Shown: positions 1 to 8,246, counted from the stretch's first letter. The stretch: 64,000 nucleotides of DNA from Sphingobacteriaceae bacterium (GCA_016705695.1 JADJLA010000004.1:186001-250000); one strand, 5' to 3'. Made by a program: numbers and translations. The notes: a model not told the origin generated them from the letters alone.

Positions 1-1694
1 CCATATGTAAAGTTTGTAGTTGATACAGGTAAGGTTGCGTCGGTATAAAAATAACCTAGCATTGCTTCTGCACTTGCTTTTACAAGACTTGGCAAATACT
101 CGTATCCTAATAGGATTGCCTTAAAATTATTTGGCGACCTTAATTTATTAAGCGCGTAAGGATTTGCGAAAACGTTAAGCACTGTTGGTTTTAATCGCGC
201 GATAGAATCGATCAATTGTAATGTTTGCTCTCCAATTCCAAAGTTGTTTGCTGCTTTTAGCGTTGTTTTATTTATTTGGATCACTACCACATCGCTTTCC
301 GCAATTCCTGAAAATACCTGAGCAATGGCTTCAGGCTTGGCATCATGCTTCAATCCAAAATGCTGAACATAGGTTGAAGATTTTAAAACATTAAATAACT
401 GGTTTTGTTTTTCATCGCCAAACGAAATTTCGGCGATCTTCAATGTATCGGTACGCTTTAATGGTAAAAAATTATTATCGTTCGTTAATACAGTAATAGC
501 AGCCCTTCCAAGTCTGTCATTCAGCTCTGTGCTTTCTTTCGTATTAAGATCCTTGATTATATTTCTAAAAACGATCTCTTGTTTATTATTTAAACCACAC
601 CAATATTTTGCTTGCAGTATTTTTTTACAACGTGCGTCAATTTCTTCTTGTGTGATCTCTCCATTTTTGATCGCCAATTCAATTGATTCAATTGCTTTTG
701 GAACACTTTCGCTGAACAATAACACATCATTCCCTGCCAATAAAGCTTTCACGTCCACTTTTCCGGGTTCAAAGAATTTTGAAACACCTTTCATGTTAAG
801 CGCATCTGTAAATATCAATCCTTTAAATCCCATTTGAGTCTTTAAAAGATCGTTCACCACTTTTGGAGAAAGAGTTGATGCTAAATTTTGTGTGGTGTCC
901 AAGGTTAAAATATTCATATGCGCTACCATGATACTTGCAAGGCCACGATCAAATAAATATTTAAAAGGATATAATTCCAAAGTGTCTAATCGCTCTTTGC
1001 TATGTTTTATTATCGGCAATCCCTTGTGTGAATCCACATCGGTATCTCCATGTCCCGGAAAATGTTTTCCATTGGCCATCACATGTTCGTATTGCATGCC
1101 TAACATGTACATAGCTGCCTTTTGCGAAACCTTGAATTTATTCTCTCCAAAACTTCGCATGCCTATTACGGGATTGTTTGGATTATTATTGATATCGGCA
1201 ACAGGCGCAAAATTTACATGAATTCCCAAACGTTTACATTCACGGGCAATTTGTCGTCCCATATAAAATATCAAACTATCATTTTGAATGGCACCAAGCG
1301 TCATTTGTTTTGGATAATGTGGCGTGCTATCCAAACGCATGGCCAATCCCCACTCTCCATCAATACTATATAGTAATGGCGTTTTTGCAACACTTTGGTA
1401 ATAATTTGCCAATTTAGCTTGTCTTCCAGGGCCACCTTGCATCCATATCAATCCACCAATATTATACTTATCAATAAGATCGTGAATTTCGCGAACGTGT
1501 TTAATGTCCTTATTGCTATAGGCGGCGATCATGAACAACTGAGCTAAACGCTGACGAGGCGTAAGTGAATTAAATACCGAATCAACCCATTTATTTTGGG
1601 CCATGAGAAATTCAGGCTCCTGCTTTCCTTTAAATCCAAGAAAAACAAGTGAACCTAATGCAATAAACAGTATAGTACGCAATTTGTTCAACAC
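1..1694 (-). CDS. Glycoside hydrolase family 3 (beta-N-acetylhexosaminidase-like), 5' part only
   Basis: The reading frame is open from the left window edge back to a GTG at 1694, about 564 codons, and the 3' end lies outside the window. An in-frame TAA sits directly before the GTG, and the first ATG is about 30 codons in, after a hydrophobic signal-peptide-like start (LRTILFIALGSLVFLGF). So a GTG, or the adjacent TTG at 1691, must be the start. The GH3/NagZ signature KHFPGHGDTDVDSH is present near residue 208; its Asp-His pair is the acid/base dyad in NagZ-type enzymes. FTDALNMKG near residue 290 holds the likely nucleophile Asp. The protein is probably exported and cleaves terminal N-acetylhexosamine, for example from peptidoglycan or chitin fragments. 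In Bacteroidota this family is often fused to a C-terminal beta-lactamase-like domain, which cannot be checked here. Confidence 0.9.
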   Translation of the reverse strand, partial: MLNKLRTILFIALGSLVFLGFKGKQEPEFLMAQNKWVDSVFNSLTPRQRLAQLFMIAAYSNKDIKHVREIHDLIDKYNIGGLIWMQGGPGRQAKLANYYQSVAKTPLLYSIDGEWGLAMRLDSTPHYPKQMTLGAIQNDSLIFYMGRQIARECKRLGIHVNFAPVADINNNPNNPVIGMRSFGENKFKVSQKAAMYMLGMQYEHVMANGKHFPGHGDTDVDSHKGLPIIKHSKERLDTLELYPFKYLFDRGLASIMVAHMNILTLDTTQNLASTLSPKVVNDLLKTQMGFKGLIFTDALNMKGVSKFFEPGKVDVKALLAGNDVLLFSESVPKAIESIELAIKNGEITQEEIDARCKKILQAKYWCGLNNKQEIVFRNIIKDLNTKESTELNDRLGRAAITVLTNDNNFLPLKRTDTLKIAEISFGDEKQNQLFNVLKSSTYVQHFGLKHDAKPEAIAQVFSGIAESDVVVIQINKTTLKAANNFGIGEQTLQLIDSIARLKPTVLNVFANPYALNKLRSPNNFKAILLGYEYLPSLVKASAEAMLGYFYTDATLPVSTTNFTY

Positions 1695-1789
1695 TTAAAA
1701 TTACTTTAATACAAGCCTCTATATCATCTATAATGCCAATGTTTTAAACAGTTAATTTTTAATTCCCAAAAAATGTTTAACTTTACGTC

Positions 1790-1855
1790 ATGTTCAACTC
1801 TAAAGCATCTTATTATTGGTATCCTACTCCTCAAGGAACCGGTATGCTTTATTGA
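1790..1855 (+). CDS. Tyr-rich leader peptide of phhA (21 residues)
   Basis: A short ORF begins with ATG at 1790 and ends with TGA at 1853-1855. The peptide contains SYYWYPTPQG (Tyr codons at 1811-1816 and 1820-1822), and the last sense codon is again Tyr (1850-1852). About 30 nt after the stop lies an intrinsic terminator, and 19 nt after that is phenylalanine hydroxylase, which makes tyrosine. This is the layout of a transcription attenuator: low charged tRNA-Tyr would stall the ribosome on the Tyr codons and let the gene be read. The translation is read directly from the sequence. The regulatory role is inferred from codon content and position. Confidence 0.72.
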   Translation: MFNSKASYYWYPTPQGTGMLY

Positions 1856-1909
1856 TAATATTCAATTTCTCAAAACATCATACGCCCGGTTTTAACGCCG
1901 GGTTTTTTA
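1837..1909 (+). terminator. Attenuator: terminator with competing antiterminator pairing upstream of phhA
   Basis: Terminator stem: CCCGG (1885-1889) pairs with CCGGG (1898-1902), with G-U closing pairs on both sides, followed by six T (1903-1908). A competing partner exists: AACCGG (1837-1842), inside the leader ORF, is perfectly complementary to CCGGTT (1886-1891), which is the 5' arm of the terminator. A ribosome stalled on the Tyr codons would leave 1837-1842 free and favour antitermination. A ribosome at the stop codon would cover it and favour termination. The mechanism is inferred. Confidence 0.7.
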
Positions 1910-1927
1910 TTTTAAAAAATCACAATT

Positions 1928-2677
1928 ATGAAAACGTACCAATTAAAACAAAACCTAACACAGGTTTACAAAAACTACACAAATGAAGACCAAGCAGTGT
2001 GGAAACTACTTTTTGAACGTCAATTGAAACTACTTAAAACACTTGCTACGCCCGAGTATCTTGAAGCTTTGAATAAAATTGGCTTTACTCCTTTTAAGAT
2101 CCCAGATTTTAAAGAAACGAATGTGGTATTAAATAATGCTGCGGGATGGCGGCTGGAAGTTGTTGAAGGCATTATCAATGAATCGGATTTTTTCCAATTG
2201 CTTTCGCAAAAACGCTTTCCGGCCACAACCTGGTTGCGAAAACTGAACGAATTGGATTATTTGCCTGAACCCGACATGTTTCATGATGTATTTGGACATG
2301 TTCCGTTATTGATAGATCCTAAGTTCAGTGCCTTCTTTGAAACTTTTGGAAAATTAGGCGTGAAGTATAAGAATGAACCTCAGATAGTTCAAATGCTTGG
2401 GAGAATCTATTGGTTCACGATTGAATTTGGCCTGATCAAAAGCAAGAATGAATTGAAGATCTATGGCGCCGGAATTCTTTCTTCACATGGAGAGAGTAAA
2501 TATTCGGTAAGCCAACAGCCTACTCATCTCAAATTTGATGCTAAAACCATTATGAATACCGCATTTGACAACGATAAAATCCAAAACACATACTTTGTTT
2601 TAGATTCGTTTGAGCAGCTGTACCAAAGCATGCCGCTTATTCAACAAGTGATCTCTGAAAACCTCATTCATACATAA
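1928..2677 (+). CDS. phhA: Phenylalanine 4-monooxygenase (phenylalanine hydroxylase)
   Basis: A 249-residue protein of the aromatic amino acid hydroxylase family. It converts L-phenylalanine to L-tyrosine with tetrahydropterin, O2 and non-heme iron. The iron triad is visible: His119 and His124 in PEPDMFHDVFGHVPLL, and Glu166 in YWFTIEFGLI. The length matches bacterial single-domain enzymes, which lack the N-terminal ACT domain of animal forms. It stands alone, behind a Tyr-rich leader peptide and terminator, which suggests it is expressed when tyrosine is short, that is as a Tyr-biosynthetic rather than purely catabolic enzyme. The family call is firm; the regulation is inferred. Confidence 0.96.
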   Translation: MKTYQLKQNLTQVYKNYTNEDQAVWKLLFERQLKLLKTLATPEYLEALNKIGFTPFKIPDFKETNVVLNNAAGWRLEVVEGIINESDFFQLLSQKRFPATTWLRKLNELDYLPEPDMFHDVFGHVPLLIDPKFSAFFETFGKLGVKYKNEPQIVQMLGRIYWFTIEFGLIKSKNELKIYGAGILSSHGESKYSVSQQPTHLKFDAKTIMNTAFDNDKIQNTYFVLDSFEQLYQSMPLIQQVISENLIHT

Positions 2678-2699
2678 AAACAAATGCGAGAAATTTGTG

Positions 2700-2707
2700 T
2701 ATATTTG
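2700..2707 (+). promoter_or_regulatory. Candidate -7 element (TATATTTG) of the B12 locus
   Basis: An exact match to the Bacteroidota -7 consensus TAnnTTTG, a few bases before the start of the cobalamin riboswitch, so the transcript would begin with the aptamer. I see no convincing TTTG at -33. Confidence 0.45.
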
Positions 2708-2713
2708 TCACGT

Positions 2714-2902
2714 TATTGGTTCTTTTCTTTAATAAAAAAGAAAGATTAATAGGGAATAGCGTTAAACTCGCTAACAGTACCCGCTGCTGTAATTCTCTCA
2801 AATGAACCGGTCATTCTAAAGCCACTGCCCTCGGAAGTTCCGAGACGGGAAGGCTGACCGGGAAGAGATAAGTCAGAAGACCTGCCATAACATTGGAACT
2901 TA
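2714..2902 (+). ncRNA. Cobalamin (adenosylcobalamin/B12) riboswitch
   Basis: The conserved cobalamin-aptamer blocks appear in order: GGGAATagcgtTAAACTCGCTAAC, then AGTACCCGCTGCTGTAA, then AGCCACTGCC, then GACGGGAAGGC, then the B12 box AAGTCAGAAGACCTGCC at about 2870-2886. A closing stem may form between TTGGTTC (from 2716) and GGAACTTA (to 2902). A downstream hairpin, CAGCTT (2903-2908) with AAGCTG (2919-2924), lies 20 nt before the btuB start and could be part of the expression platform. It is expected to repress the following B12 receptor when cobalamin is plentiful. Boundaries are approximate. Confidence 0.93.
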
Positions 2903-2943
2903 CAGCTTTCGGGAAGTGAAGCTGAATAGAATGGTATTATAAC

Positions 2944-4887
2944 GTGTTACATTTAAAGATCCATACGTGCTTCGGTGCCGGTTTTTATTTACAAAAGCCT
3001 GTTGGGATTGCTATTTTTTTACTTCTTGCAGGCGCCTCGCATTCACAAGTAAAAGATACTACACTTTTGGATGAAGTACCTGTTACAACCACTAAGATCC
3101 GATCTTCAAATACAGGAAAAAAAACACAAAATTTCGATTCATTAACCTTAGAAATGTTCAAGGATCAAACGTTAGATGTTTTATTAAGTTTTAATACTCC
3201 AATCTTCATTAAAAATTATGGACCTGGTGCTTTACAAACCAGCACTTTTCGTGGAGGTAATGCGTCGCAAACAGCAATTTTGTGGGATGGTTTGAATATT
3301 CAAAATAGTATGTTGGGACAAACCGATCTAAGCAACATTTCTTCGAGCTTATTTAATTCGGTAGAAGTAGAATATGGAGGATCGTCGGCCATATGGGGAT
3401 CGGGTGCTATGGGCGGTGCAGTGCACTTAAATAATACGCATAAATTAAATAAAGGTGCTTATACAAAAATAAACACATTAATAAGTAGTATTGGTTCGCG
3501 AGCTGCATTTACTGATATTGGTTACAGTAATTCTAAAATAAGTTTTGTTTTAAAAGCTTCTATTATTAAAAACAAAAACGAATACTCCTTTTATAACGAC
3601 AGCAATTCAATAACAAAGCGAAAGGATGCTTCTTACGAACAATTAAGTGCAATGCCTGAACTTAAATGGTTAATCAACCAAAATAATAGTGTGCAAGCCG
3701 GGGCTTGGTTAACTAAAGGCCTTAGAAACATTCCAAATTTCAGTTCAATTCATAATAAAATTCAACAAGTTGATGGAAGTGAACGAATGAATTTAAATTG
3801 GCAACATTCAAAAAACAAAATAGAGAACAACTTAAAGGCCGCCTATTTTACAGAATTATTGAATTATAACGACAGTGTTTCACGAATTGATTCGAAAAGC
3901 ACAATGCAAACACGAATCATAGAAGATGATTTCTACTTTAAATGGCACAACCATCATATCTTAAATTTCGGATTCAATTATACCAAGAACGAAGGGCTAA
4001 CAGAATATTATAACGGAAGTAAATTTATTGAGAGATATTCGTTCGTTGCTTCGCACAGAGATCTATTCTTCAATGAAAAACTAACAACAAATGTTGTTAT
4101 TCGTTTAGAACACACGAGTTCAAATTTAAACCCTCTTACCTATAATTTGGGAGCAGAGTATATTCCATTTAAAAAATTACTCTTAAAACTAAATGCAGGG
4201 AAGGTTTATCGCATTCCAACGCTAAACGACCTATATTGGATCCCCGGAGGAAATCCTGATCTAAAGCCCGAAGAAGGTTATACTGCAGATGGAACAGCCG
4301 AATATTCAACCACAAAAGAAGCGTTTGATGTGAAACTCAGTGGAAGTTTATTCTATAAACTTATTTCAAACTGGATCCAATGGGTGCCTAATAGTGTAGG
4401 AAGTTACAAGCCGATCAACTTGCAACAAGTTTATAGCAGAGGAAGCGAGACATCTTGGCAATTGGCTTATTCAAAAAACAAGTTCAAAGTGCAACTAAAA
4501 TGTATCACATCCTATGTTCTTTCAACAGTAAATAAAACGAAACTCGATGGTGATGAAACTTTAAATAAACAACTGATCTATACGCCTCGTTACACCATTA
4601 ATTCATCGCTAACATTGAGGTATAAAACCCTTGCGATCTCCTACTTTCACAATTACACCGGTTATAGATTTGCAGCCAGTGATAATAGCGTGTGGCTAAA
4701 GCCGTACCACTACTCTACTTTAAGAGCAACTTATTCGTATCAATTTCAAAAGATTGAAGTGGAATTATTCGGCAATATCAACAATGTTCTCAATAAACAA
4801 ATAGAGATCTTAGATAACAGACCAATTGCTCTGCGCTATTTTGAAATAGGCGTACAACTAAATTATAAACAAACTAAAAAAACATAA
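2944..4887 (+). CDS. btuB: TonB-dependent outer-membrane receptor, BtuB-like (cobalamin/corrinoid uptake)
   Basis: A 647-residue protein. The best start is GTG 2944: there is an in-frame TGA at 2923 and no ATG between. A signal peptide (PVGIAIFLLLAGASHSQ) is followed by the plug domain at about residues 45-160, with typical stretches TSTFRGGNASQTAILWDGLN and VEVEYGGSSAIWGSGAMGG. The rest is a beta-barrel with alternating aromatic and hydrophobic strands and a C-terminal strand ending LNYKQTKKT. There is no carboxypeptidase-like SusC N-terminal domain, which fits BtuB rather than SusC. Substrate assignment rests on the riboswitch in front of it and the DUF4465 gene one base behind it. Confidence 0.88.
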   Translation: MLHLKIHTCFGAGFYLQKPVGIAIFLLLAGASHSQVKDTTLLDEVPVTTTKIRSSNTGKKTQNFDSLTLEMFKDQTLDVLLSFNTPIFIKNYGPGALQTSTFRGGNASQTAILWDGLNIQNSMLGQTDLSNISSSLFNSVEVEYGGSSAIWGSGAMGGAVHLNNTHKLNKGAYTKINTLISSIGSRAAFTDIGYSNSKISFVLKASIIKNKNEYSFYNDSNSITKRKDASYEQLSAMPELKWLINQNNSVQAGAWLTKGLRNIPNFSSIHNKIQQVDGSERMNLNWQHSKNKIENNLKAAYFTELLNYNDSVSRIDSKSTMQTRIIEDDFYFKWHNHHILNFGFNYTKNEGLTEYYNGSKFIERYSFVASHRDLFFNEKLTTNVVIRLEHTSSNLNPLTYNLGAEYIPFKKLLLKLNAGKVYRIPTLNDLYWIPGGNPDLKPEEGYTADGTAEYSTTKEAFDVKLSGSLFYKLISNWIQWVPNSVGSYKPINLQQVYSRGSETSWQLAYSKNKFKVQLKCITSYVLSTVNKTKLDGDETLNKQLIYTPRYTINSSLTLRYKTLAISYFHNYTGYRFAASDNSVWLKPYHYSTLRATYSYQFQKIEVELFGNINNVLNKQIEILDNRPIALRYFEIGVQLNYKQTKKT

Positions 4888-4888
4888 A

Positions 4889-5647
4889 ATGAAAAAAACA
4901 ATTACTCTAATTGCTTTAGCGCTAAGTCTTACACTAGTAAAAGCGCAAACTTCAACCGTTACAATTGATTTTGAAACATTCACGCTTTCGCCAAATACAG
5001 CATATAGCAACACAAACAGCGTAGCATTCTCAACGTCGAGCGTATCTTTTCAATATCAGTGGCATACAAGTTTTAATTATTGGAGTGGTGGTTTTTCTTA
5101 TACTAATAAATATGACTCGGCAGCCATTGTAACATCTACTCCCGGGCTATATGGTGTAAAACCGTTTAAAGGCTATAATAATTCAAATACCTATGTGATT
5201 GCGCAAGACAAAGGCATTGTTAATTTAAGCGCACCTTCAACTACAGTAGATGGATTTTATATTACAAATAGTACGTATGCCTATAAAGCAATTCGTCATG
5301 GTGATTCGTTTGCAAGAAAATTTGGTGATACCACAGGAACCGGATCTGGTACAACAATTGCACAAGGATCTTATCCCGATTTTTTTAAAGTAACTGTAAA
5401 AGGTTATAAAAATGGTTCTTTAAAAACTGATAGTGTTCCGTTTTACTTAGCAGATTATCGTTTTTCAAATAATGCGCAAGATTACGTGATAAGCAATTGG
5501 CAATGGGTAAATACCACTATTCTTGGAGACGTTGACAGCATAAAATTTTATATCTACACAAGTGATAATGGATCTTTTGGTCCTAATACCCCATTATTTT
5601 TTGGAATAGATAATTTTACTGTTAAATATTCCACTGCGGGCATTTGA
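4889..5647 (+). CDS. DUF4465 (BtuH-like) surface B12-binding protein, truncated before its T9SS tail
   Basis: A 252-residue ORF starting one base after btuB, so it is in the same riboswitch-controlled unit. The signal peptide (KKTITLIALALSLTLVKAQ) is followed by a DUF4465 domain with the features NYWSGGFSYTNKYD, a GYNNSNTYVIAQD block and FFGIDNFTVKY near the end. DUF4465 proteins are encoded beside BtuB in Bacteroidota; some, called BtuH, are described as cell-surface B12-binding proteins. The frame ends at TGA 5645-5647, but the same frame continues directly into a T9SS sorting domain. So the intact gene would span 4889-5890 (333 residues plus stop). The stop may be a real nonsense mutation, a sequencing error or a read-through site. 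B12 binding is inferred. Confidence 0.83.
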   Translation: MKKTITLIALALSLTLVKAQTSTVTIDFETFTLSPNTAYSNTNSVAFSTSSVSFQYQWHTSFNYWSGGFSYTNKYDSAAIVTSTPGLYGVKPFKGYNNSNTYVIAQDKGIVNLSAPSTTVDGFYITNSTYAYKAIRHGDSFARKFGDTTGTGSGTTIAQGSYPDFFKVTVKGYKNGSLKTDSVPFYLADYRFSNNAQDYVISNWQWVNTTILGDVDSIKFYIYTSDNGSFGPNTPLFFGIDNFTVKYSTAGI

Positions 5648-5890
5648 GAGTTAAATTCAGTGAGCAAAGCAAAGTTGTATCCAAATCCGATCATTAATGA
5701 TCTTATCATTAACAATCCTGCCAACGCTGATTTATTTATTCAATTAATTAATATGAATGGCTCAATTATCAAAGAAGAAAAAATAAATAATTCGGCCAAA
5801 TGGGACCTTTCGGAACTTAATCAAGGAATATATCTTGTGAGAATTTCTGATGAAAGAAATAGTATTACCAGAAAATTTGTAAAACAGTAA
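5648..5890 (+). other. Severed T9SS type A sorting domain of the DUF4465 protein
   Basis: In the same frame as the upstream DUF4465 ORF and separated from it only by one TGA codon. The translation contains LYPNPIINDL, then INMNGSIIKEEKI, then LNQGIYLVRISDE, and ends RKFVKQ. That is the standard order of a C-terminal T9SS sorting domain (SKAKLYPNP opening, GIYLV strand, basic end). It could be started at GTG 5660, but a sorting domain alone makes no sense as a separate protein. It is therefore best read as the tail of the preceding gene. Confidence 0.85.
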
Positions 5891-5928
5891 AACAAATTGC
5901 ACCAAGGATTTATTGCATTTTGTCTTTC

Positions 5929-6050
5929 TTGCCACAGATCACACAAATTCACACAGATTTCGTTCGCGAATTTTTTAAATTAAAACTACATGTTTATTTA
6001 ATATCTTAATCTGTGAATGAAATCCGCGTGAATCTGCGGAATCTGTGGCA
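5929..6050. repeat. Large intergenic inverted repeat (CCACAGAT family)
   Basis: The outer arms are TGCCACAGAT (5930-5939) and ATCTGTGGCA (6041-6050). Further imperfect inverted copies of ACACAGATT / AATCTGTG lie inside. It sits between two convergent genes and could fold into a long hairpin. The composition resembles the CACGGAGACACC repeats at 31598 and 42209. Confidence 0.7.
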
Positions 6051-6099
6051 CAATAAGCAGGTTTATCTAAAAACTCTCTGCCCTTAAGTGTTGTGTAAA

Positions 6100-6825
6100 T
6101 TATTTCACCCGTTCAAGAACCGCCATTATCTCGGTAAAGTTCTGGAACAGTAGTTTAATTTCGAACTTTACAGAAAGAACATCATTTGTTTTGTAAAGGA
6201 AATCGCCAAAAGTGCTTACGGTCCAGTTATGAAAGTGCACGCTATAGTCCATGTCAAATAATTCTTTAGTACGTTTGTCAATGGCTTCTTTTCCTTTAGC
6301 TTCGTTCCAGTGAATGGCCCAGTCCTCAAAATGAGGATAATGATCTAATTCTCCTTTATAATCGGCAAGCACGTGCTCAAAAGTTGTATTTTCTCTGTTT
6401 TTATCTGCACAAAAACGTTTATCGGGAATGGCATAAAAAAGAATACCTCCGGGCTTTATTTTTTTAAGATGCGTTTCAATAGTATTAATTGGGCTCTTAC
6501 AATGCTCCAACATATGGTTAGCTATAATAAAATCCAATGAACCATCGATAAAGGTGCTTAGTTTTTCGCCATCATCTATTACGTCAACATCTACAAGATC
6601 ATAATTTGCTAATTCTGCATAATGATGACGAAGATCGGGCTTACTCATACGATCAACATACTTTACCCGCGCGCTTTGAGGCAATTGAAGTGGAATATGC
6701 AACGCGCCTATCTCAATACCATTTCCTTTAAGATATTTTGTTGCGAAAAAATAACGGTTCTTTTCTACGGTATTAAAAACCGAAGTTGCCGAACGTAAAA
6801 CACTCTTCTTAAGGCCTTTTAGCAT
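6100..6825 (-). CDS. Class I SAM-dependent methyltransferase (Methyltransf_11-like)
   Basis: A 241-residue protein. The SAM-fold core spans roughly residues 30-160: KYLKGNGIEIGALHIPL (motif I, with G-x-E-x-G), VKYVDRMSKPDL (strand 2), SLDFIIANHMLEHCKSP (motif with the His-Glu-His helix start) and LKKIKPGGILFYAIPDKRF (motif post II). Such proteins are often found with polysaccharide or glycosyltransferase genes, but nothing here gives the substrate. It converges with the B12 locus and is divergent from the next gene. Confidence 0.82.
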   Translation of the reverse strand: MLKGLKKSVLRSATSVFNTVEKNRYFFATKYLKGNGIEIGALHIPLQLPQSARVKYVDRMSKPDLRHHYAELANYDLVDVDVIDDGEKLSTFIDGSLDFIIANHMLEHCKSPINTIETHLKKIKPGGILFYAIPDKRFCADKNRENTTFEHVLADYKGELDHYPHFEDWAIHWNEAKGKEAIDKRTKELFDMDYSVHFHNWTVSTFGDFLYKTNDVLSVKFEIKLLFQNFTEIMAVLERVK

Positions 6826-6851
6826 GATCCAAATATAGCAAAAATACCTAA

Positions 6852-6881
6852 TTTGCTCAGTTCTAAATATAGTTATCTTTG
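6852..6881 (+). promoter_or_regulatory. Bacteroidota-type promoter of the 6897 gene
   Basis: TTTG at 6852-6855 and TATCTTTG at 6874-6881, spaced by 18 nt, match the TTTG / TAnnTTTG promoter of Bacteroidota. The ATG is 15 nt downstream. Confidence 0.55.
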
Positions 6882-6896
6882 TAAAAACAAATAGTT

Positions 6897-7541
6897 ATGA
6901 AGAAAATAGGGATCATAGGTTCGGGAGTTGTGGCAAAAGTTTTGGCCACAGGTTTTTTAAAACATGGATATTCAGTAATGCTCGGTACAAGAGATGTAAG
7001 TAAGCTTACCGATTGGTTACAAAAAAATCCGGCAGGCAAAGTTGGAAGCTTTTCGGATGCTGCTGCATTTGGAGAAATTATTGTGCTTGCCGTAAAAGGA
7101 AGTGTGGCTAAAGATGCTCTTAAATTATGTGGTGAAACCAACTTAAAGAACAAAACTATTATTGATACAACTAATCCCATTGGAGATGCTCCTCCTGAGA
7201 ATGGCGTGATCAAATATTTTACCGACAGCAATAACTCACTCTTGGAAATTTTACAGAACGAAGTAAAAGACGCCCATTTTGTAAAAGCATTCAACTCAGT
7301 TGGAAGCGCATTTATGGTTGATCCCGATTTTGGAGGAACAAAACCAAGCATGTTCATTTGCGGAAATAACGATCATGCTAAAACAGAAGTAAAAACCATT
7401 CTCGATAAATTTGGATGGGAAACCGAAGATATGGGTAAAGCCATAAGTGCCAGAAGCGTTGAACAGCTTTGCATTTTGTGGTGTCTCCCCGGATTTCTTA
7501 CAAATCAATGGTCGCACGCCTTTAAACTGCTAAAAAAATAG
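6897..7541 (+). CDS. NAD(P)-binding oxidoreductase, F420-dependent-reductase (NPN/FNO) family
   Basis: A 214-residue protein. The N-terminal Rossmann motif is KIGIIGSGVVAKVLATGF, followed by MLGTRD, which matches the NADP-binding loop of F420:NADPH oxidoreductase-like proteins. DTTNPIGDAPP and FVKAFNSVGS are the other family landmarks. Bacteria without F420 carry these proteins as NADP-binding oxidoreductases of unknown substrate. It is a monocistronic unit with its own promoter, and a strong hairpin terminator follows. Confidence 0.85.
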   Translation: MKKIGIIGSGVVAKVLATGFLKHGYSVMLGTRDVSKLTDWLQKNPAGKVGSFSDAAAFGEIIVLAVKGSVAKDALKLCGETNLKNKTIIDTTNPIGDAPPENGVIKYFTDSNNSLLEILQNEVKDAHFVKAFNSVGSAFMVDPDFGGTKPSMFICGNNDHAKTEVKTILDKFGWETEDMGKAISARSVEQLCILWCLPGFLTNQWSHAFKLLKK

Positions 7542-7549
7542 AATAAGAT

Positions 7550-7580
7550 GTCCCGACGGTAACCGTCGGGACTTTTGTTT
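7550..7580 (+). terminator. Strong intrinsic terminator
   Basis: GTCCCGACGGT (7550-7560) is the exact reverse complement of ACCGTCGGGAC (7562-7572). This gives a stem of about 10 bp with a tight loop, followed by TTTTGTTTT. It lies 8 bases after the oxidoreductase stop. Confidence 0.88.
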
Positions 7581-7607
7581 TATATTTGTGTAATTAACCC
7601 GAGTCTT

Positions 7608-8183
7608 ATGAGCATCAAAATTGCCAAAACAAATAATCCCGTTATCGATATTATTAAAGATCGTTGGAGCGCGCGTTCGTTCTCTTCTAAAGATATTTCA
7701 CAAAAAGATCTTGAAACAATTTTGGAAGCAGGCTCATGGGCCTTTAGCGCCAACAATGCTCAGCCTTGGAATTTTGTGTATGCGTTTCGTAACGACGCTT
7801 CGTTTGAAAAATTATTTAATTGCTTGATGCCGGGTAATCAGCCCTGGGTAAAAAATGCTGGGGTGCTCCTAGCAGTTATTGCCAACAAAAAATTAGATAA
7901 CGGAGCCGAGAACAAAGCTGCCAAGCACGATGTTGGTGCAGCAAATGCCACGTTAATGTTACAAGCACTTACCATGGGAATTTACGGTCACGTAATGGGT
8001 GGTTTTGACACCGCCAAAGCCATTGAAGTTTTAAATATCAATACCGAAGCACAAGAGCCAATTGTGTTTATTGCCCTTGGCTATTTAGATGCTCCCGAAA
8101 AACTGGAGGAGCCTTTTAAAACACGCGAACTCACTGCGCGTACACGCAAAAGTTTGAGCGAGATCTCGAAACACTTTGTTTAA
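7608..8183 (+). CDS. Nitroreductase family protein (FMN-dependent)
   Basis: A protein of about 191 residues from ATG 7608; an upstream in-frame TTG at 7575 lies at the edge of the terminator and is unlikely. The FMN-binding nitroreductase pattern is present: RWSARSFSSKDIS at the start (RRS/T-x-R FMN phosphate contact), SWAFSANNAQPWNF, and near the C-terminus IVFIALGYLDAP (the usual GYP-like block). These enzymes use NAD(P)H and FMN to reduce nitro compounds, quinones or enones. The physiological substrate is unknown. Confidence 0.9.
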   Translation: MSIKIAKTNNPVIDIIKDRWSARSFSSKDISQKDLETILEAGSWAFSANNAQPWNFVYAFRNDASFEKLFNCLMPGNQPWVKNAGVLLAVIANKKLDNGAENKAAKHDVGAANATLMLQALTMGIYGHVMGGFDTAKAIEVLNINTEAQEPIVFIALGYLDAPEKLEEPFKTRELTARTRKSLSEISKHFV

Positions 8184-8246
8184 AGCTGATTTAAAGACAT
8201 TTGCAAGCAAAGCTTATTTTTTGTAAATTCGATAAAAGACATTTAC

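Noticed and set aside
5645..5647. Selenocysteine or recoded TGA
   Set aside because: No SECIS-like hairpin is evident and TGA is used as a normal stop in neighbouring genes; the tail family has no Sec.
5660..5890. Stand-alone 76-residue gene starting at GTG 5660
   Set aside because: It is in frame with the DUF4465 ORF and is a sorting domain, so it is the severed tail, not a gene.
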